The notes under the pieces were generated by a model that was not told where the DNA came from, made no database searches, and saw nothing but the letters and a program-made list of their open reading frames with translations. This document shows positions 18,909 through 29,160 of a stretch of DNA of 64,000 nucleotides, one piece after another. A program made the translations under genes and the position numbers. The stretch comes from an uncultured Dorea sp. (GTDB taxonomy: Bacteria > Bacillota > Clostridia > Lachnospirales > Lachnospiraceae): NCBI GenBank assembly GCA_934307335.1, contig CAKRCL010000001.1, positions 28,942 to 92,941 of the forward strand, in the 5' to 3' direction. Positions within the stretch are counted from its first letter, which is position 1, and every line of letters begins with the position of its first letter.

Positions 18909-19448
18909 ATGAGCGAAGAAGTGAAACGTGTCGGAAGAGAACTGGCATATGAAGGAACTGTAATCAATGTGTATAAGGATCATATGAAATTTGCAAATGG
19001 CAATACAGCCGACTGGGATTTTATCCATCATGACGGTGCGGCAGCAGTAGTTCCTGTCATGGATGACGGGAAGATTCTTATGGTGACACAGTATCGTAAT
19101 GCTCTTGAGAGAAATACACTCGAAGTACCGGCCGGAAAACTGGATGCACCGGGAGAACCGGGAATAGAATGTGCATCAAGAGAACTGGAAGAAGAGACAG
19201 GATATCGATCAGAGAATTTAGAATGGCTTATAACATTACGTACGACGGTGGCATTTTGTGATGAGAAGATTGATATTTATGTTGCCAGAAATTTGATCCC
19301 ATCACATCAGCATTTGGATGAGGACGAGTTTATCAATGTGGAAGCTTATACAATTGATGAATTGAGAAAAAAGATTTACGCCGGTGAGATTGAAGATGCT
19401 AAGACTGTCGCCGCACTTTTGGCGTATGCAGATAAATATGGAAAATAA
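18909..19448 (+). CDS. NUDIX hydrolase, ADP-ribose pyrophosphatase type
   Basis: About 179 residues. Cleaves ADP-ribose or related nucleoside diphosphates. The Nudix helix reads ECASRELEEETGY (core REL-EE-G), preceded by VPAGKLDAPGEPG, the AGxLDxGE pattern of ADP-ribose pyrophosphatases. The N-terminal strands carry TQYRNALERNTLEVPAG, also typical. AAAGGCGG precedes the ATG. The frame extends upstream into the previous gene, but this start fits the family. Confidence 0.92.
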   Translation: MSEEVKRVGRELAYEGTVINVYKDHMKFANGNTADWDFIHHDGAAAVVPVMDDGKILMVTQYRNALERNTLEVPAGKLDAPGEPGIECASRELEEETGYRSENLEWLITLRTTVAFCDEKIDIYVARNLIPSHQHLDEDEFINVEAYTIDELRKKIYAGEIEDAKTVAALLAYADKYGK

Positions 19449-19568
19449 ATTAAATGTCGAAACTGGTGAATATTAAAAAAGCCCAGGCATATAATAGAGC
19501 GAGGTTAAAATTTGCATCAAGACGAAAGTAGGAGTCTTGAAAAAATATCTTGACAGGGGGTAGTACGT

Positions 19569-20108
19569 GTGAAGATATACATAAGAGCAAAATATCCTTT
19601 TCTCGTTTATATGCTGGGTTTTTTTCTTGGAATTTTATATTTGAATCTGGCTGCATCAGAATATATTCTTACAAATGGAATATGGGGGGAATGGTTTAGA
19701 AGCTGTTATCTGGATTATGATCTTCGAAGTTTCGATTATTTGTGGTACATAGTTAAGGTGCGGGTTTTGCCTGCCGGAGTTCTTGCAGTTCTGGGTGGGA
19801 CAAAGTTGCGAAAAATATCAGCATACCTTTTTATCGGGTGGATTGGGATGAGTTGTGGATTAATTATGACCTTGGCAGTAATGACACTTGGTATAAAAGG
19901 GATTGTTTTGTGTATCGTCTGCATGCTTCCGCATTATTTGTGCTATGTGCCTGCGTATATTATGTTGCTGATTTATTTACTGCATTTTCCGGAAAGTGTA
20001 TGGAATATAACAAAATGGAGCAGTTTTTTGCTTTTTATGACGATGGGAATGGCATTGGAGTGTATTGTGAATCCGGTATTATTAAAGGCATTTCTTAGAA
20101 TAATATAA
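19569..20108 (+). CDS. Multi-pass membrane protein, SpoIIM-like
   Basis: 179 residues, GTG start after an AGGGGG. Five or so hydrophobic helices (about 10-30, 60-78, 84-104, 106-135, 150-170) with the PHY motif between helices, as in SpoIIM-type proteins that help peptidoglycan remodelling during engulfment in spore formers. The assignment is by general pattern and could be wrong. Monocistronic between the NUDIX gene and the Rrf2 gene. Confidence 0.5.
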   Translation: MKIYIRAKYPFLVYMLGFFLGILYLNLAASEYILTNGIWGEWFRSCYLDYDLRSFDYLWYIVKVRVLPAGVLAVLGGTKLRKISAYLFIGWIGMSCGLIMTLAVMTLGIKGIVLCIVCMLPHYLCYVPAYIMLLIYLLHFPESVWNITKWSSFLLFMTMGMALECIVNPVLLKAFLRII

Positions 20109-20153
20109 ACAAAAGTCTTATTTAAGAACCTATTCGAGATTCTAAGGAAAGAC

Positions 20154-20217
20154 TTGACAGAACGAAAAAGGGGTGTTATTCTACTTAAAGTAAATCCCCA
20201 GTGATTCACTAGGGATT
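20154..20217 (+). promoter_or_regulatory. Promoter and 25-bp palindromic operator of the Fe-S cluster operon
   Basis: TTGACA (20154-20159), 17-bp spacer, TATTCT (20177-20182). Downstream, 20193-20217 is a 25-bp inverted repeat centred on T, with arms AATCCC.AGTGA and TCACT.GGGATT, broken at only one symmetric position. Position just after the start point suits autorepression by the Rrf2 protein encoded next. Confidence 0.75.
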
Positions 20218-20236
20218 GGAAAAGAAGGTGAGAAAA

Positions 20237-20695
20237 TTGAAACTGTCGACAAAAGGAAAGTATGGACTTCGGGCAATTATCGATTTGGCAAGATTTAGCG
20301 AGAAGGCTCCGGTGTCTATAAATTGTATAGCCGAGAGACAGAGATTGTCTGAACGATATCTGGAACAGCTTTTTGCATTATTAAAAAAAGCAGGACTTGT
20401 AAAGAGTATCCGAGGGGCATCCGGAGGTTATGTTCTTGCAAAAAGTGCAGAAGAGATATCTGTAGGTGATGTACTTCGTGCTTTGGAAGGTAATTTGGAA
20501 CCGGTAAGGTGTGCGGCGTTCTATTCAGAAGAAGGCTGTGTGGCTTCAGATGAGTGTGTTACAAAGTATGTATGGCAGAAGATTAACGACAGTATTAATA
20601 AGACCGTAAATGAAATCAAACTTGATGAGCTTGTAAAAGAAAGCAAAGTACTGAATCCGGAGGGCGTTATCCACGGAGAATGCAGTCAACAATAG
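20237..20695 (+). CDS. iscR: Rrf2 family regulator, IscR-like
   Basis: About 152 residues from the TTG at 20,237 (family start MKLSTKGKYGLRA; GGTGAG upstream). An alternative ATG at 20,216 adds 7 residues but lies within the operator palindrome. Winged helix with RLSERYLEQLFALLKKAGLVKSIRGASGGYVLA (key residues: ERYLEQL, RGxxGGY). Three Cys with spacing C-x8-C-x5-C (RCAAFYSEEGCVASDEC) can hold a 2Fe-2S cluster. Immediately upstream of iscS and iscU, so it most likely senses Fe-S status and represses this operon. Confidence 0.9.
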   Translation: MKLSTKGKYGLRAIIDLARFSEKAPVSINCIAERQRLSERYLEQLFALLKKAGLVKSIRGASGGYVLAKSAEEISVGDVLRALEGNLEPVRCAAFYSEEGCVASDECVTKYVWQKINDSINKTVNEIKLDELVKESKVLNPEGVIHGECSQQ

Positions 20696-20715
20696 AGAAA
20701 GAAGGGTAATGTAAG

Positions 20716-21897
20716 ATGTCTAAATTAATTTATCTTGATAATGCAGCAACAACAAAGACCGCTCCAGAGGTCGTAGAGGCTATGCTTCCATATTTTACAG
20801 AGTTTTATGGAAATCCTTCCAGCGTGTATAGTTTTGCAGCGCAGAATAAAGAGGTTATTACTCAGAACAGAGAAATTATTGCAAATGCGCTTGGAGCAAA
20901 GACTGAGGAGATATATTTTACTGCAGGCGGTTCAGAGTCTGACAACTGGGCTTTAAAAGCAACAGCTGAGGCTTATGAGAAAAAAGGAAAGCATATCATT
21001 ACAACTAAGATTGAGCATCATGCGATTCTTCACAGTGCCCAGTATCTTGAAAAGAGAGGATATGAAGTTACTTATCTGGATGTAGATGAGAATGGAGTTG
21101 TAAAGTTAGATGATCTTAAGGCGGCTATTCGTCCGGATACTATTTTGATTTCAGTAATGTTCGCAAATAATGAGATCGGAACACTTCAGCCAATCAAAGA
21201 GATCGGAGAGATTGCTCATGAGCATGGAATTTTGTTCCACACAGATGCTGTGCAGGCGTTTGGACAAGTCCCAATTAATGTAGACGAGTGCCAGATTGAT
21301 ATGTTAAGTGCCAGTGGTCATAAATTGAATGGTCCAAAGGGAATCGGATTCCTTTATATTCGAAAAGGTGTAAAGATCCGTTCTTTTGTTCATGGTGGTG
21401 CACAGGAAAGAAAACGTCGTGCCGGAACGGAGAATGTGCCGGGAATCGTTGGAATTGGAACAGCAACTGCGCGTGCAATCCGCACGATGGACGAGCGTAC
21501 AAAAAAAGAAATAGAGCTTCGAGATTATCTGATTAAGCGTGTATTAGATGAGATTCCGTATACAAGATTAAATGGACATCCAACGAAGAGACTTCCGAAT
21601 AATGCAAACTTTAGTTTTAAGTTTATCGAGGGAGAATCTCTTTTGATTCGATTGGATATGAAAGGAATCTGCGGATCAAGTGGATCAGCATGTACATCTG
21701 GATCATTAGATCCGTCACATGTACTGCTTGCAATTGGACTGCCACATGAGATTGCACATGGATCACTTAGACTGACTTTAAGTGAAGAAATTACGAAAGA
21801 GGACATCGATTATGTAGTGGACAATTTAAAAGAAATTGTTGCATATATTCGTCAGATGTCACCGCTTTATGAAGATTTTTTGAAAAAACAAAAATAA
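20716..21897 (+). CDS. iscS: Cysteine desulfurase (NifS/IscS)
   Basis: 393 residues. PLP enzyme taking sulfur from cysteine as a persulfide for Fe-S and thiouridine synthesis. N-terminus YLDNAATTKTAPEV; PLP Lys in SASGHKLNGPKG; the mobile persulfide Cys in SSGSACTSGSLDPSHVL. Full length. Placed between iscR and iscU and followed by mnmA, which also needs its sulfur. Confidence 0.97.
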   Translation: MSKLIYLDNAATTKTAPEVVEAMLPYFTEFYGNPSSVYSFAAQNKEVITQNREIIANALGAKTEEIYFTAGGSESDNWALKATAEAYEKKGKHIITTKIEHHAILHSAQYLEKRGYEVTYLDVDENGVVKLDDLKAAIRPDTILISVMFANNEIGTLQPIKEIGEIAHEHGILFHTDAVQAFGQVPINVDECQIDMLSASGHKLNGPKGIGFLYIRKGVKIRSFVHGGAQERKRRAGTENVPGIVGIGTATARAIRTMDERTKKEIELRDYLIKRVLDEIPYTRLNGHPTKRLPNNANFSFKFIEGESLLIRLDMKGICGSSGSACTSGSLDPSHVLLAIGLPHEIAHGSLRLTLSEEITKEDIDYVVDNLKEIVAYIRQMSPLYEDFLKKQK

Positions 21898-21935
21898 TAA
21901 TCAACCGACAAAATGTTACGACAGGAGGAAATATA

Positions 21936-22379
21936 ATGTATTCAGCAAAAGTTATGGATCATTTTGAACATCCAAGAAATGTAGGAGAGATTGAGGATGC
22001 CAGTGGAGTAGGAACTGTTGGAAATGCAAAATGTGGAGATATCATGAGAATTTATCTGGATATCGATGAGAGCCAGATTATCAGAGATGTAAAATTTAAG
22101 ACATTCGGCTGTGGAGCAGCTGTTGCGACAAGCAGTATGGCTACGGAAATGGTAAAAGGAAAGAGTGTTCAGGAAGCTATGCAGGTCACAAATAGAGCAG
22201 TTATGGAAGCACTTGATGGACTTCCACCGGTAAAAGTACATTGCTCTCTTCTTGCAGAGGAGGCAATCCACGCAGCACTGTGGGATTATGCACAGAAGAA
22301 TGGTATTACAATTGAAGGACTTCAGAAACCAAAGTCAGATATTCACGAAGGTGAAGAAGATGAGGAAGAAGAATATTAG
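21936..22379 (+). CDS. iscU: Fe-S cluster assembly scaffold (IscU/NifU N-terminal type)
   Basis: 147 residues. The three cluster-binding Cys lie in NAKCGDIM, FKTFGCGAAVATSS and VKVHCSLLAEEAIHAAL, with the assisting Asp in GDIM. The C-terminus carries an acidic tail (HEGEEDEEEEY) common in clostridial versions. AGGAGG before the ATG. Transcribed with iscS. Confidence 0.96.
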   Translation: MYSAKVMDHFEHPRNVGEIEDASGVGTVGNAKCGDIMRIYLDIDESQIIRDVKFKTFGCGAAVATSSMATEMVKGKSVQEAMQVTNRAVMEALDGLPPVKVHCSLLAEEAIHAALWDYAQKNGITIEGLQKPKSDIHEGEEDEEEEY

Positions 22380-22397
22380 ACCGAAAAGGTAGATGAG

Positions 22398-23489
22398 ATG
22401 GAGAAGAAAAAGGTTGTAGTAGGAATGTCTGGTGGCGTAGATTCATCAGTAGCTGCCTGGCTTTTGAAAGAACAAGGGTATGATGTGATCGGTGTCACCA
22501 TGCAGATCTGGCAGGATGAGGATGAATTTAAACAGCAGGAGGAAGGCGGTTGCTGCGGACTGAGTGCTGTGGAAGATGCAAGGCGGGTGGCAGCCCGCCT
22601 CGGCATTCCTTATTATGTCATGAATTTTAAAAATGAATTTAAAAAATATGTCATCGATTACTTTATCGATGATTATTTGAACGGAAGAACTCCAAATCCG
22701 TGTATTGCTTGTAATCGTTATGTAAAATGGGAGTCGCTTCTTACAAGATCTATGGAGATTGGAGCAGATTATATTGCAACTGGTCATTATGCGCAGGTAG
22801 AACAGCTTCCGAATGGTCGATATTCTATAAAAACTTCGGTAACAAGTGCAAAAGATCAGACATACGCTCTTTATAATCTGACTCAAGAGCAACTTTCACG
22901 TACGATTATGCCGGTTGGAAAATATAGCAAAGATGAAATTCGAAAAATAGCTGAGGATATTGGATTGCTTGTAGCGCATAAGCCGGATAGTCAGGATATT
23001 TGTTTTGTGCCTGACGGAGATTATGCGACATTTATAGAAGAAAATACGACCAATGCAATTAAGCCAGGTAATTTTGTGACATCGGATGGAACGATAGTCG
23101 GACAGCATAAAGGAATTATTCATTATACAGTTGGGCAACGAAAAGGACTGGGATTATCTCTTGGACATCCGGCATTTGTACTTGAGATTCGTCCGCAGAC
23201 GAATGAAGTGGTTGTCGGAACAAATGAAGAATCTATGTCCAGATATGTGCGTGCAGACCATGTGAATTTTATGTCGGTCGCAGATATTGAAGGAAAAAAA
23301 CGTGTCTGGGGAAAAATCCGTTATAACCATAAAGGAGCATGGTGTACAGTTGAACGCACAGGAGAAGATGAGATTTTATGTACATTTGATGAACCGGTGC
23401 GGGCAATTACCCCGGGACAGGCTCTTGTTTTGTATGATGGTGAGTATGTACTTGGTGGCGGAACAATCTTACCTCCAAGTGAAAAATAA
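22398..23489 (+). CDS. mnmA: tRNA-specific 2-thiouridylase MnmA
   Basis: 363 residues. Thiolates U34 of tRNA-Lys/Glu/Gln using persulfide sulfur from IscS. The PP-loop reads [15 protein letters not shown]; the catalytic Cys pair is in [12 protein letters not shown] and [12 protein letters not shown]; the C-terminal beta domain follows. Distance of 18 nt from iscU and shared direction put it in the same operon, a logical supply route for sulfur. Confidence 0.97.
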   Translation: MEKKKVVVGMSGGVDSSVAAWLLKEQGYDVIGVTMQIWQDEDEFKQQEEGGCCGLSAVEDARRVAARLGIPYYVMNFKNEFKKYVIDYFIDDYLNGRTPNPCIACNRYVKWESLLTRSMEIGADYIATGHYAQVEQLPNGRYSIKTSVTSAKDQTYALYNLTQEQLSRTIMPVGKYSKDEIRKIAEDIGLLVAHKPDSQDICFVPDGDYATFIEENTTNAIKPGNFVTSDGTIVGQHKGIIHYTVGQRKGLGLSLGHPAFVLEIRPQTNEVVVGTNEESMSRYVRADHVNFMSVADIEGKKRVWGKIRYNHKGAWCTVERTGEDEILCTFDEPVRAITPGQALVLYDGEYVLGGGTILPPSEK

Positions 23490-23527
23490 ATGTAATTGAT
23501 ATTTGGCTGAAAAGGAAATGGAACGAT

Positions 23528-24334
23528 ATGAAGACAGATGCTCACATGCACAGCAGTTTTTCTTATGACGCGCAAGTCTGTCCGGAAGAGATGGTAAAAG
23601 CTGCTATAGAAAAAGGATTAAAAGCGGTCTGTTTTACAGATCATTATGATAAAGACGATGACCAGTGGGGTGAAGGCGAACAGATTTTTGATGTAGATCA
23701 ATATTTTCAGGAGATGACCAGGCTCAGAGCTAAGTACCAGAGCCGAATAGAGATTCGAATTGGAGTTGAACTTGGCCTTCAGCCTCATCTTGCAGAGTAT
23801 TATAAAAAATTTGTACCGCAATATCCATTTGATATGGTTATTGGTTCTGTACATTCGGTACATGGTATGGATCCGGCGGCAAAAAAATTATTTGAAGGAA
23901 AGACAGATGCAGAAGTCTATCGTGAGACATTTGAAGAAACGCTGACAGATATCAGACATTTTCATGATTTTGATGTTGTGGGACATCTTGATTATGTGGT
24001 AAGATATGGTAAGAGTCGGGAAAAAGAATATTCATATAGAATGTTTGCAGATGAGATTGATGCAATTTTAAAAGAAATCATTGCACATGGAAAAGGAATT
24101 GAACTCAATATGGCCGGACTCAAATACGGTCTTCCGTTTGCACATCCTCATCCAGATATTCTGAAGCGTTACAGAGAACTTGGCGGAGAGATCATTACAA
24201 TTGGTGCAGATGGTCATAAACCAGAGCATATAGCATGGGAATTTGACCGGGCCGCAGACATTTTAACTGGTTGCAATTTTAAATATTATACAGAATTTAA
24301 AGGAAGAAAGCCGATTTTTTTGACACTTCGATAG
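23528..24334 (+). CDS. PHP-domain histidinol-phosphatase family protein (HisJ/HisK type)
   Basis: 268 residues. PHP metal-binding motifs: DAHMHSSFS at the N-terminus, FTDHYD, GVELG, VIGSVHSVHG, HLDYVVRYG and GADGHKPEHI near the end. Family members hydrolyse histidinol phosphate; with no his genes nearby, another phosphoester is possible. AAAGGAAATG precedes the ATG. Last gene before the gap promoter. Confidence 0.85.
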   Translation: MKTDAHMHSSFSYDAQVCPEEMVKAAIEKGLKAVCFTDHYDKDDDQWGEGEQIFDVDQYFQEMTRLRAKYQSRIEIRIGVELGLQPHLAEYYKKFVPQYPFDMVIGSVHSVHGMDPAAKKLFEGKTDAEVYRETFEETLTDIRHFHDFDVVGHLDYVVRYGKSREKEYSYRMFADEIDAILKEIIAHGKGIELNMAGLKYGLPFAHPHPDILKRYRELGGEIITIGADGHKPEHIAWEFDRAADILTGCNFKYYTEFKGRKPIFLTLR

Positions 24335-24349
24335 AATTCGAAAAGAGAC

Positions 24350-24378
24350 TTGAATTTTTGTACTTTCTTTAGTACAAT
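24350..24378 (+). promoter_or_regulatory. gap promoter
   Basis: TTGAAT (24350-24355), 17-bp spacer, TACAAT (24373-24378), about 90 nt upstream of the gap start. The leader contains no clear regulatory palindrome. Confidence 0.7.
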
Positions 24379-24465
24379 GTAAGAGGTTGATGAATCTTTA
24401 ACAAACTTTTGTTGAGGATTTCAGCATAAAAAGAACTAAATTTAAAACTTTAGGAGGAATTAATC

Positions 24466-25479
24466 ATGGCAGTAAAAGTAGCGATTAATGGTTTTGGACG
24501 TATTGGACGTTTAGCTTTCAGACAGATGTTTGGAGCAGAGGGATATGAGGTAGTTGCAATCAACGACCTGACATCTCCTAAGATGCTTGCACATCTGTTA
24601 AAGTATGATTCTTCTCAGGGAAGATATGCTTTAGCTGATAAGGTAGAGGCTACAGAGGATTCTATCATTGTTGACGGAAAAGAGATCAAAATCTACGCAA
24701 AGGCTAATGCTGAGGAACTTCCATGGGGAGAAATCGGTGTAGACGTTGTTCTGGAGTGTACAGGATTCTACACATCTAAAGAGAAATCCATGGCACATAT
24801 CAAAGCAGGAGCTAGAAAAGTTGTTATTTCCGCACCAGCTGGAAAAGACCTGCCAACAATCGTATATAATGTAAACCACGATGAGTTAAAACCAGAGGAT
24901 ACAGTTATTTCTGCAGCTTCTTGTACAACAAACTGTCTTGCACCTATGGCTAAGGCACTGAACGATCTTGCACCGATCAAATCCGGTATCATGAGCACAA
25001 TTCATGCTTACACAGGAGATCAGATGACTCTTGATGGACCACAGAGAAAAGGTGATTTAAGAAGATCTCGTGCAGCAGCAGTTAATATCGTACCAAACAG
25101 CACAGGTGCTGCAAAAGCAATCGGACTTGTTATTCCTGAACTGAATGGAAAACTTATCGGTTCCGCACAGCGTGTACCAACTCCTACAGGATCAACAACA
25201 ATCCTGACAGCAGTTGTAGAGGGTAACGTTACAGTAGAGCAGATTAACGAGGCTATGAAAGCAGCTTCTAACGAGTCATTCGGATACAATACAGATGAGA
25301 TCGTATCCAGCGATATCGTAGGTATGAGATATGGTTCTCTGTTTGATGCAACACAGACAATGGTTATGCCACTTGACAATGGAACAACACAGGTTCAGGT
25401 TGTTTCCTGGTATGACAACGAGAATTCTTACACAAGCCAGATGGTAAGAACAATCAAATACTTCTCAGAGCTTGCATAA
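24466..25479 (+). CDS. gap: Glyceraldehyde-3-phosphate dehydrogenase
   Basis: 337 residues. NAD site [14 protein letters not shown]; catalytic Cys in [12 protein letters not shown]; substrate site with [10 protein letters not shown] and [12 protein letters not shown] at the C-terminus. AGGAGG before the ATG. First gene of the glycolytic run gap-pgk-tpiA. The codon use (frequent aca, gca, gga with few rare codons) is that of a highly expressed gene. Confidence 0.99.
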   Translation: MAVKVAINGFGRIGRLAFRQMFGAEGYEVVAINDLTSPKMLAHLLKYDSSQGRYALADKVEATEDSIIVDGKEIKIYAKANAEELPWGEIGVDVVLECTGFYTSKEKSMAHIKAGARKVVISAPAGKDLPTIVYNVNHDELKPEDTVISAASCTTNCLAPMAKALNDLAPIKSGIMSTIHAYTGDQMTLDGPQRKGDLRRSRAAAVNIVPNSTGAAKAIGLVIPELNGKLIGSAQRVPTPTGSTTILTAVVEGNVTVEQINEAMKAASNESFGYNTDEIVSSDIVGMRYGSLFDATQTMVMPLDNGTTQVQVVSWYDNENSYTSQMVRTIKYFSELA

Positions 25480-25506
25480 GATTTCTGGTATTTTATAAAG
25501 ACTCAC

Positions 25507-25541
25507 AAAGGGTCCGGTCTAGAATGGGCCGGACTCTTTTC
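25507..25541 (+). terminator. Hairpin between gap and pgk, partial terminator
   Basis: AAAGGGTCCGG (25507-25517) pairs with CCGGACTCTTT (25529-25539) with one G-U, followed by only a short T run. It would lower read-through into pgk or define the gap transcript end. Confidence 0.75.
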
Positions 25542-25567
25542 AATAAATTTGAAACGGAGAGAATGTT

Positions 25568-26761
25568 ATGTTAAATAAAAAATCTGTTGATGATATCAAT
25601 GTAAAAGGAAAAAGAGTTCTTGTAAGATGTGATTTTAATGTTCCGCTTATCGATGGAAAAATTACAGATGAGAATCGTCTTGTTGCAGCACTTCCTACAA
25701 TCAAAAAATTGATTGCTGATGGAGGAAAGATTATTCTTTGTTCACATCTTGGAAAGCCTAAGGGACAGCCGGTACCAGAGTTATCACTTGCACCGGTTGC
25801 AGTACGTCTTTCAGAGCTCCTTGGACAGGAGGTAAAATTTGCAGCAGATCCTGAAGTTGTCGGACCGAATGCAAAGGCAGCAGTTGCAGAGATGAAAGAT
25901 GGAGATGTTATTCTTCTTGAGAATACACGTTACAGAGCAGAAGAGACAAAGAACGAGGATGCGTTCAGCAAAGACCTGGCATCTCTTTGTGATGTGTTTG
26001 TAAATGATGCATTTGGAACAGCTCATCGTGCACATTGTTCTAACGTTGGTGTTACAAAATATGTAGACACAGCAGTTGTCGGATATCTGATGCAGAAAGA
26101 AATCGATTTCCTCGGAAATGCAGTAAACAATCCGGAGAGACCGTTCGTAGCAATTCTTGGTGGAGCAAAAGTATCCAGTAAGATTTCTGTTATTGAGAAC
26201 CTGATCGACAAAGTTGATACACTGATCATTGGTGGTGGTATGTCTTACACATTCAGCAAAGCTCAGGGCGGAACTGTTGGTAACTCTCTTCTTGAGGAAG
26301 ATTACTGCCAGTATGCTCTTGATATGTTAAAGAAAGCACAGGAGAAGGGCGTAAAATTACTGCTTCCGGTAGATACAATCATTGCAGATGATTTCTCCAA
26401 TGCTGCAAATAGAAAAGTTGTTAAAAGCGGAGAAATTCCGGAGGGCTGGGAAGGACTTGATATCGGACCTGAGACAGAAAAGATTTTCTGCGATGCAGTA
26501 AAAGATGCGAAGACAGTTGTATGGAACGGACCAATGGGATGCTTTGAGATGCCGAATTTCGCACATGGAACAGAGGCAGTTGCAAAAGCACTTGCAGATA
26601 CAGATGCTGTAACAATTATTGGTGGCGGAGATTCTGCAGCAGCAGTTAACCAGCTTGGATATGGTGACAAGATGACACACATTTCCACAGGTGGCGGAGC
26701 TTCTCTTGAATTCCTTGAAGGAAAAGAACTCCCGGGTGTAGCAGCAGCTAACGATAAATAA
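25568..26761 (+). CDS. pgk: Phosphoglycerate kinase
   Basis: 397 residues, full length. Makes ATP from 1,3-bisphosphoglycerate. Blocks: [56 protein letters not shown] and [17 protein letters not shown] before the ATG. Second gene of the glycolytic run. Confidence 0.99.
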   Translation: MLNKKSVDDINVKGKRVLVRCDFNVPLIDGKITDENRLVAALPTIKKLIADGGKIILCSHLGKPKGQPVPELSLAPVAVRLSELLGQEVKFAADPEVVGPNAKAAVAEMKDGDVILLENTRYRAEETKNEDAFSKDLASLCDVFVNDAFGTAHRAHCSNVGVTKYVDTAVVGYLMQKEIDFLGNAVNNPERPFVAILGGAKVSSKISVIENLIDKVDTLIIGGGMSYTFSKAQGGTVGNSLLEEDYCQYALDMLKKAQEKGVKLLLPVDTIIADDFSNAANRKVVKSGEIPEGWEGLDIGPETEKIFCDAVKDAKTVVWNGPMGCFEMPNFAHGTEAVAKALADTDAVTIIGGGDSAAAVNQLGYGDKMTHISTGGGASLEFLEGKELPGVAAANDK

Positions 26762-26805
26762 GACATAGTGAAATATTCATTATCATATTAAAGGAGATTA
26801 ATGAT

Positions 26806-27555
26806 ATGGCAAGAAGAAAAATTGTTGCAGGAAACTGGAAGATGAATAAGACTCCAAGTGAGGCAGTTGCTCTTGTGAATGAGCTGAAACCGTTGGTTGC
26901 TAATGATGACGTAGATGTAGTGTTCTGTGTTCCGGCAATTGATATTATTCCAGTTGTTGAGGCTGTGAAAGGAAGTAATATTCAGGTTGGTGCCGAGAAT
27001 ATGTACTTTGAAGAGAAAGGAGCTTATACTGGTGAGATTTCACCGGAGATGCTCGTAGACGCAGGTGTAAAATATGTCGTTCTCGGACATTCTGAGAGAA
27101 GAGAATATTTTGGTGAGACAAATGCAGATGTAAATAAAAAAATCCTGAAAGCATTTGAACATGGTATTACACCAATCATGTGCTGTGGTGAGACACTTGA
27201 GCAGAGAGAGCAGGGTGTGACTGTGGATTTCATCCGTCAGCAGGTTAAGGTTGGTTTCCAGAATGTGACAGCAGATCAGGCAAAGACAGCAGTGATTGCA
27301 TACGAGCCAATCTGGGCGATCGGAACTGGAAAAACTGCAACAACAGATCAGGCAGAAGAAGTATGTGCAGCTATCCGTGCATGTATCGCAGAAATATATG
27401 ACGAAGCAACTGCTGAGGCTATTCGTATTCAGTATGGTGGATCTGTTAATGCAGGAAATGCAGCAGAATTATTCGCACAGGCTGATATCGACGGTGGACT
27501 TGTAGGTGGAGCATCTTTAAAGGCAGATTTCGGAAAGATTGTAAACTACAAATAA
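26806..27555 (+). CDS. tpiA: Triosephosphate isomerase, last codons supplied by the integrated element
   Basis: 249 residues, full length. Motifs: GNWKMNKTP, catalytic His in LGHSERRE, catalytic Glu in [15 protein letters not shown], phosphate loop GGSVNAGN. The last codons VNYK and stop lie within the left attachment repeat. A second, displaced copy of these codons stands at 50,745-50,759, before the native terminator. So the gene stays intact but its tail and downstream region now come from the mobile element. A replacement hairpin lies at 27,595. Confidence 0.98.
   Translation: MARRKIVAGNWKMNKTPSEAVALVNELKPLVANDDVDVVFCVPAIDIIPVVEAVKGSNIQVGAENMYFEEKGAYTGEISPEMLVDAGVKYVVLGHSERREYFGETNADVNKKILKAFEHGITPIMCCGETLEQREQGVTVDFIRQQVKVGFQNVTADQAKTAVIAYEPIWAIGTGKTATTDQAEEVCAAIRACIAEIYDEATAEAIRIQYGGSVNAGNAAELFAQADIDGGLVGGASLKADFGKIVNYK
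27539..27554 (+). other. attL core repeat at the tpiA 3' end
   Basis: TTGTAAACTACAAATA matches the right-end copy TTGTAAATTACAAGTA at 14 of 16 positions. Both copies read VNYK in the tpiA frame and run into a stop codon. The left part TTGTAAA is identical and is the likely crossover segment. Confidence 0.8.
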
Positions 27556-27594
27556 GCCTTGAAATTTGTGAAAAGTAAATAAATAAAACGCATC

Positions 27595-27660
27595 AAAACG
27601 TCACTAAATGCAATGAAATTTGGCAGTATTGTCCAATTGAAAAGTGTTTGGTGACGTTTT
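27595..27660 (+). terminator. Hairpin downstream of tpiA inside the element
   Basis: AAAACGTCAC (27595-27604) and GTGACGTTTT (27651-27660) form a perfect 10-bp stem with a 46-nt loop, followed by ATTATATAAT. It may replace the displaced tpiA terminator or screen the integrase from glycolytic transcription. Confidence 0.5.
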
Positions 27661-27672
27661 ATTATATAATCA

Positions 27673-27731
27673 ATATCACTTTTAAGTATCACTTTGGACG
27701 GTATGAGAATGTATCACTTGAAAAAGTGATA
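27673..27731 (+). repeat. Integrase arm-type repeats and palindrome, left end
   Basis: Two direct copies of TATCACTTT (27674 and 27687) are followed by TATCACTT-GAAA-AAGTGATA (27712-27731), an inverted repeat directly upstream of the integrase ribosome site. The same direct pair recurs at the right end (50,661). Such paired repeats are typical binding sites for the N-terminal arm-binding domain of Tn916/lambda-type integrases; the palindrome may also autoregulate int. Confidence 0.65.
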
Positions 27732-27755
27732 GTAACGTGGATGGAGGTTATATAT

Positions 27756-29102
27756 ATGGGCAGAAAAGGTAATGGAGATGGAAGCACTAGACAGCTTGCA
27801 GACGGTTCATGGGAATGTTTGGTACAAAGTAAATATCCTAATCCAAAGACAGGAAACCCGAAACGTATAAAGAGAAAAGCAGCAACAGAGAAAGAAGCAA
27901 TCGAAAAAGCTAAAATGGCGTTGACTGCATGGGAAAAAGGATTTGAAGAAGGAAAGGATATCAAAGTCAATAAGACTAAAACATTCGGAATGTATATGGA
28001 AGAATTTATTGAGTCGAATGTAAAGCCTAATTTAACGGGTAGCGGATATCATTCTTATGTGTCGGCAATGAAAAATAATTTTTATCCTTTTGCGATTTCA
28101 AAAATGCAGTTGTCAATGTTGAACAAGGTCGAGTTTCAAAAATATTTTGATGAGATTCTTTCTTTGAAAAGCCGAAAAACATGTTCTTTTCCAGTCCAGT
28201 TATGCCGGAGATGCTGCAAGTGGCTTGTCAATCAAAGTTTATTGAAAGAAAACTATGCAGAGCAAGCAGAACTTAAACGGGAAATATCAGATGAATACAA
28301 CCAAAAGAAAGAAGAAGACATAAAGAATCGAAAAGAAGTCTTCACGCCAGAGGATATTCAAAAGTTTTATTATGCTTATCAAAATAATATGGGGCAATAT
28401 CCAGTTGTCGTACTATTCCTCCTGGAAACTGGTATGCGTGCCAGTGAATTCGCTGCGTTAAGGAATGATAATGTAGACTTAGAAAATAATCGTATTCATA
28501 TTGTGGAAACACGGGCTATACGATTTAAGGATAATGATAAGGACAAAGGCATTGAGTATTATACTAAAGTCCCGAAAAACAAAAAAGCAAGATACATAGT
28601 CATGTCTGAACTGTGCCGTGAGTGTGTTCTTTACATGATGGAGCAGACTAAACTAAATTGTACATGTAATAAAGACAATCTGTTATATCCAACATTCAGA
28701 AACGGTCGCAGAAGATCCACAAGTAGCATGGAAGTATGCTTTAAAGAGCTGTGCAATAAATTAGAAATTGATCGTGATGTGCATTTGACAGAGAGAGGCA
28801 ACATGAAAGGCTTATGCTTGCATTCTTTACGACATACAGCCGATACGATGGCGAACACAGCGAAAGGCGCAAATGTAGTAAATACAGCTCTTATGATGGG
28901 ACACACGGCTATCAGTGTTGAGAATGTATACACTCATGCGACTGATGAAGCACTTAGCAGCGTGCGCACACCTTCCCAGGCTGTACTCGATGAATATAAG
29001 AAAAGTGATAGTTCTGAAAAAAGTGATAGTAAGAGCCTGGAAGAAAAGGAAAAAGAGCTGTATGAGATGTACTTAAAGTTGAAAGAAAAATTTGAAGGAT
29101 AG
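27756..29102 (+). CDS. int: Tyrosine site-specific integrase
   Basis: 448 residues from the ATG at 27,756, which has GGAGG at 8-nt spacing; the longer open frame upstream runs through the repeat region and has no ribosome site. N-terminal arm-binding AP2-like domain (NGDGSTRQLADGSWECLVQS), SAM-like core-binding domain (about 70-170), then the catalytic domain: Arg in ETGMRASEF (about 229), HSLRH (about 356), GHTAIS, and the nucleophile Tyr in VYTHAT (about 391). It is adjacent to attL, as expected for an enzyme that cuts the tpiA 3' end. The C-terminal coding sequence itself contains two AAAGTGATAGT repeats. Confidence 0.95.
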   Translation: MGRKGNGDGSTRQLADGSWECLVQSKYPNPKTGNPKRIKRKAATEKEAIEKAKMALTAWEKGFEEGKDIKVNKTKTFGMYMEEFIESNVKPNLTGSGYHSYVSAMKNNFYPFAISKMQLSMLNKVEFQKYFDEILSLKSRKTCSFPVQLCRRCCKWLVNQSLLKENYAEQAELKREISDEYNQKKEEDIKNRKEVFTPEDIQKFYYAYQNNMGQYPVVVLFLLETGMRASEFAALRNDNVDLENNRIHIVETRAIRFKDNDKDKGIEYYTKVPKNKKARYIVMSELCRECVLYMMEQTKLNCTCNKDNLLYPTFRNGRRRSTSSMEVCFKELCNKLEIDRDVHLTERGNMKGLCLHSLRHTADTMANTAKGANVVNTALMMGHTAISVENVYTHATDEALSSVRTPSQAVLDEYKKSDSSEKSDSKSLEEKEKELYEMYLKLKEKFEG

Positions 29103-29160
29103 ATATTATAAGTTGTGTGAAAATAAAAGAAAATATTTTTAAATTATCTGTCAAAAAGCA

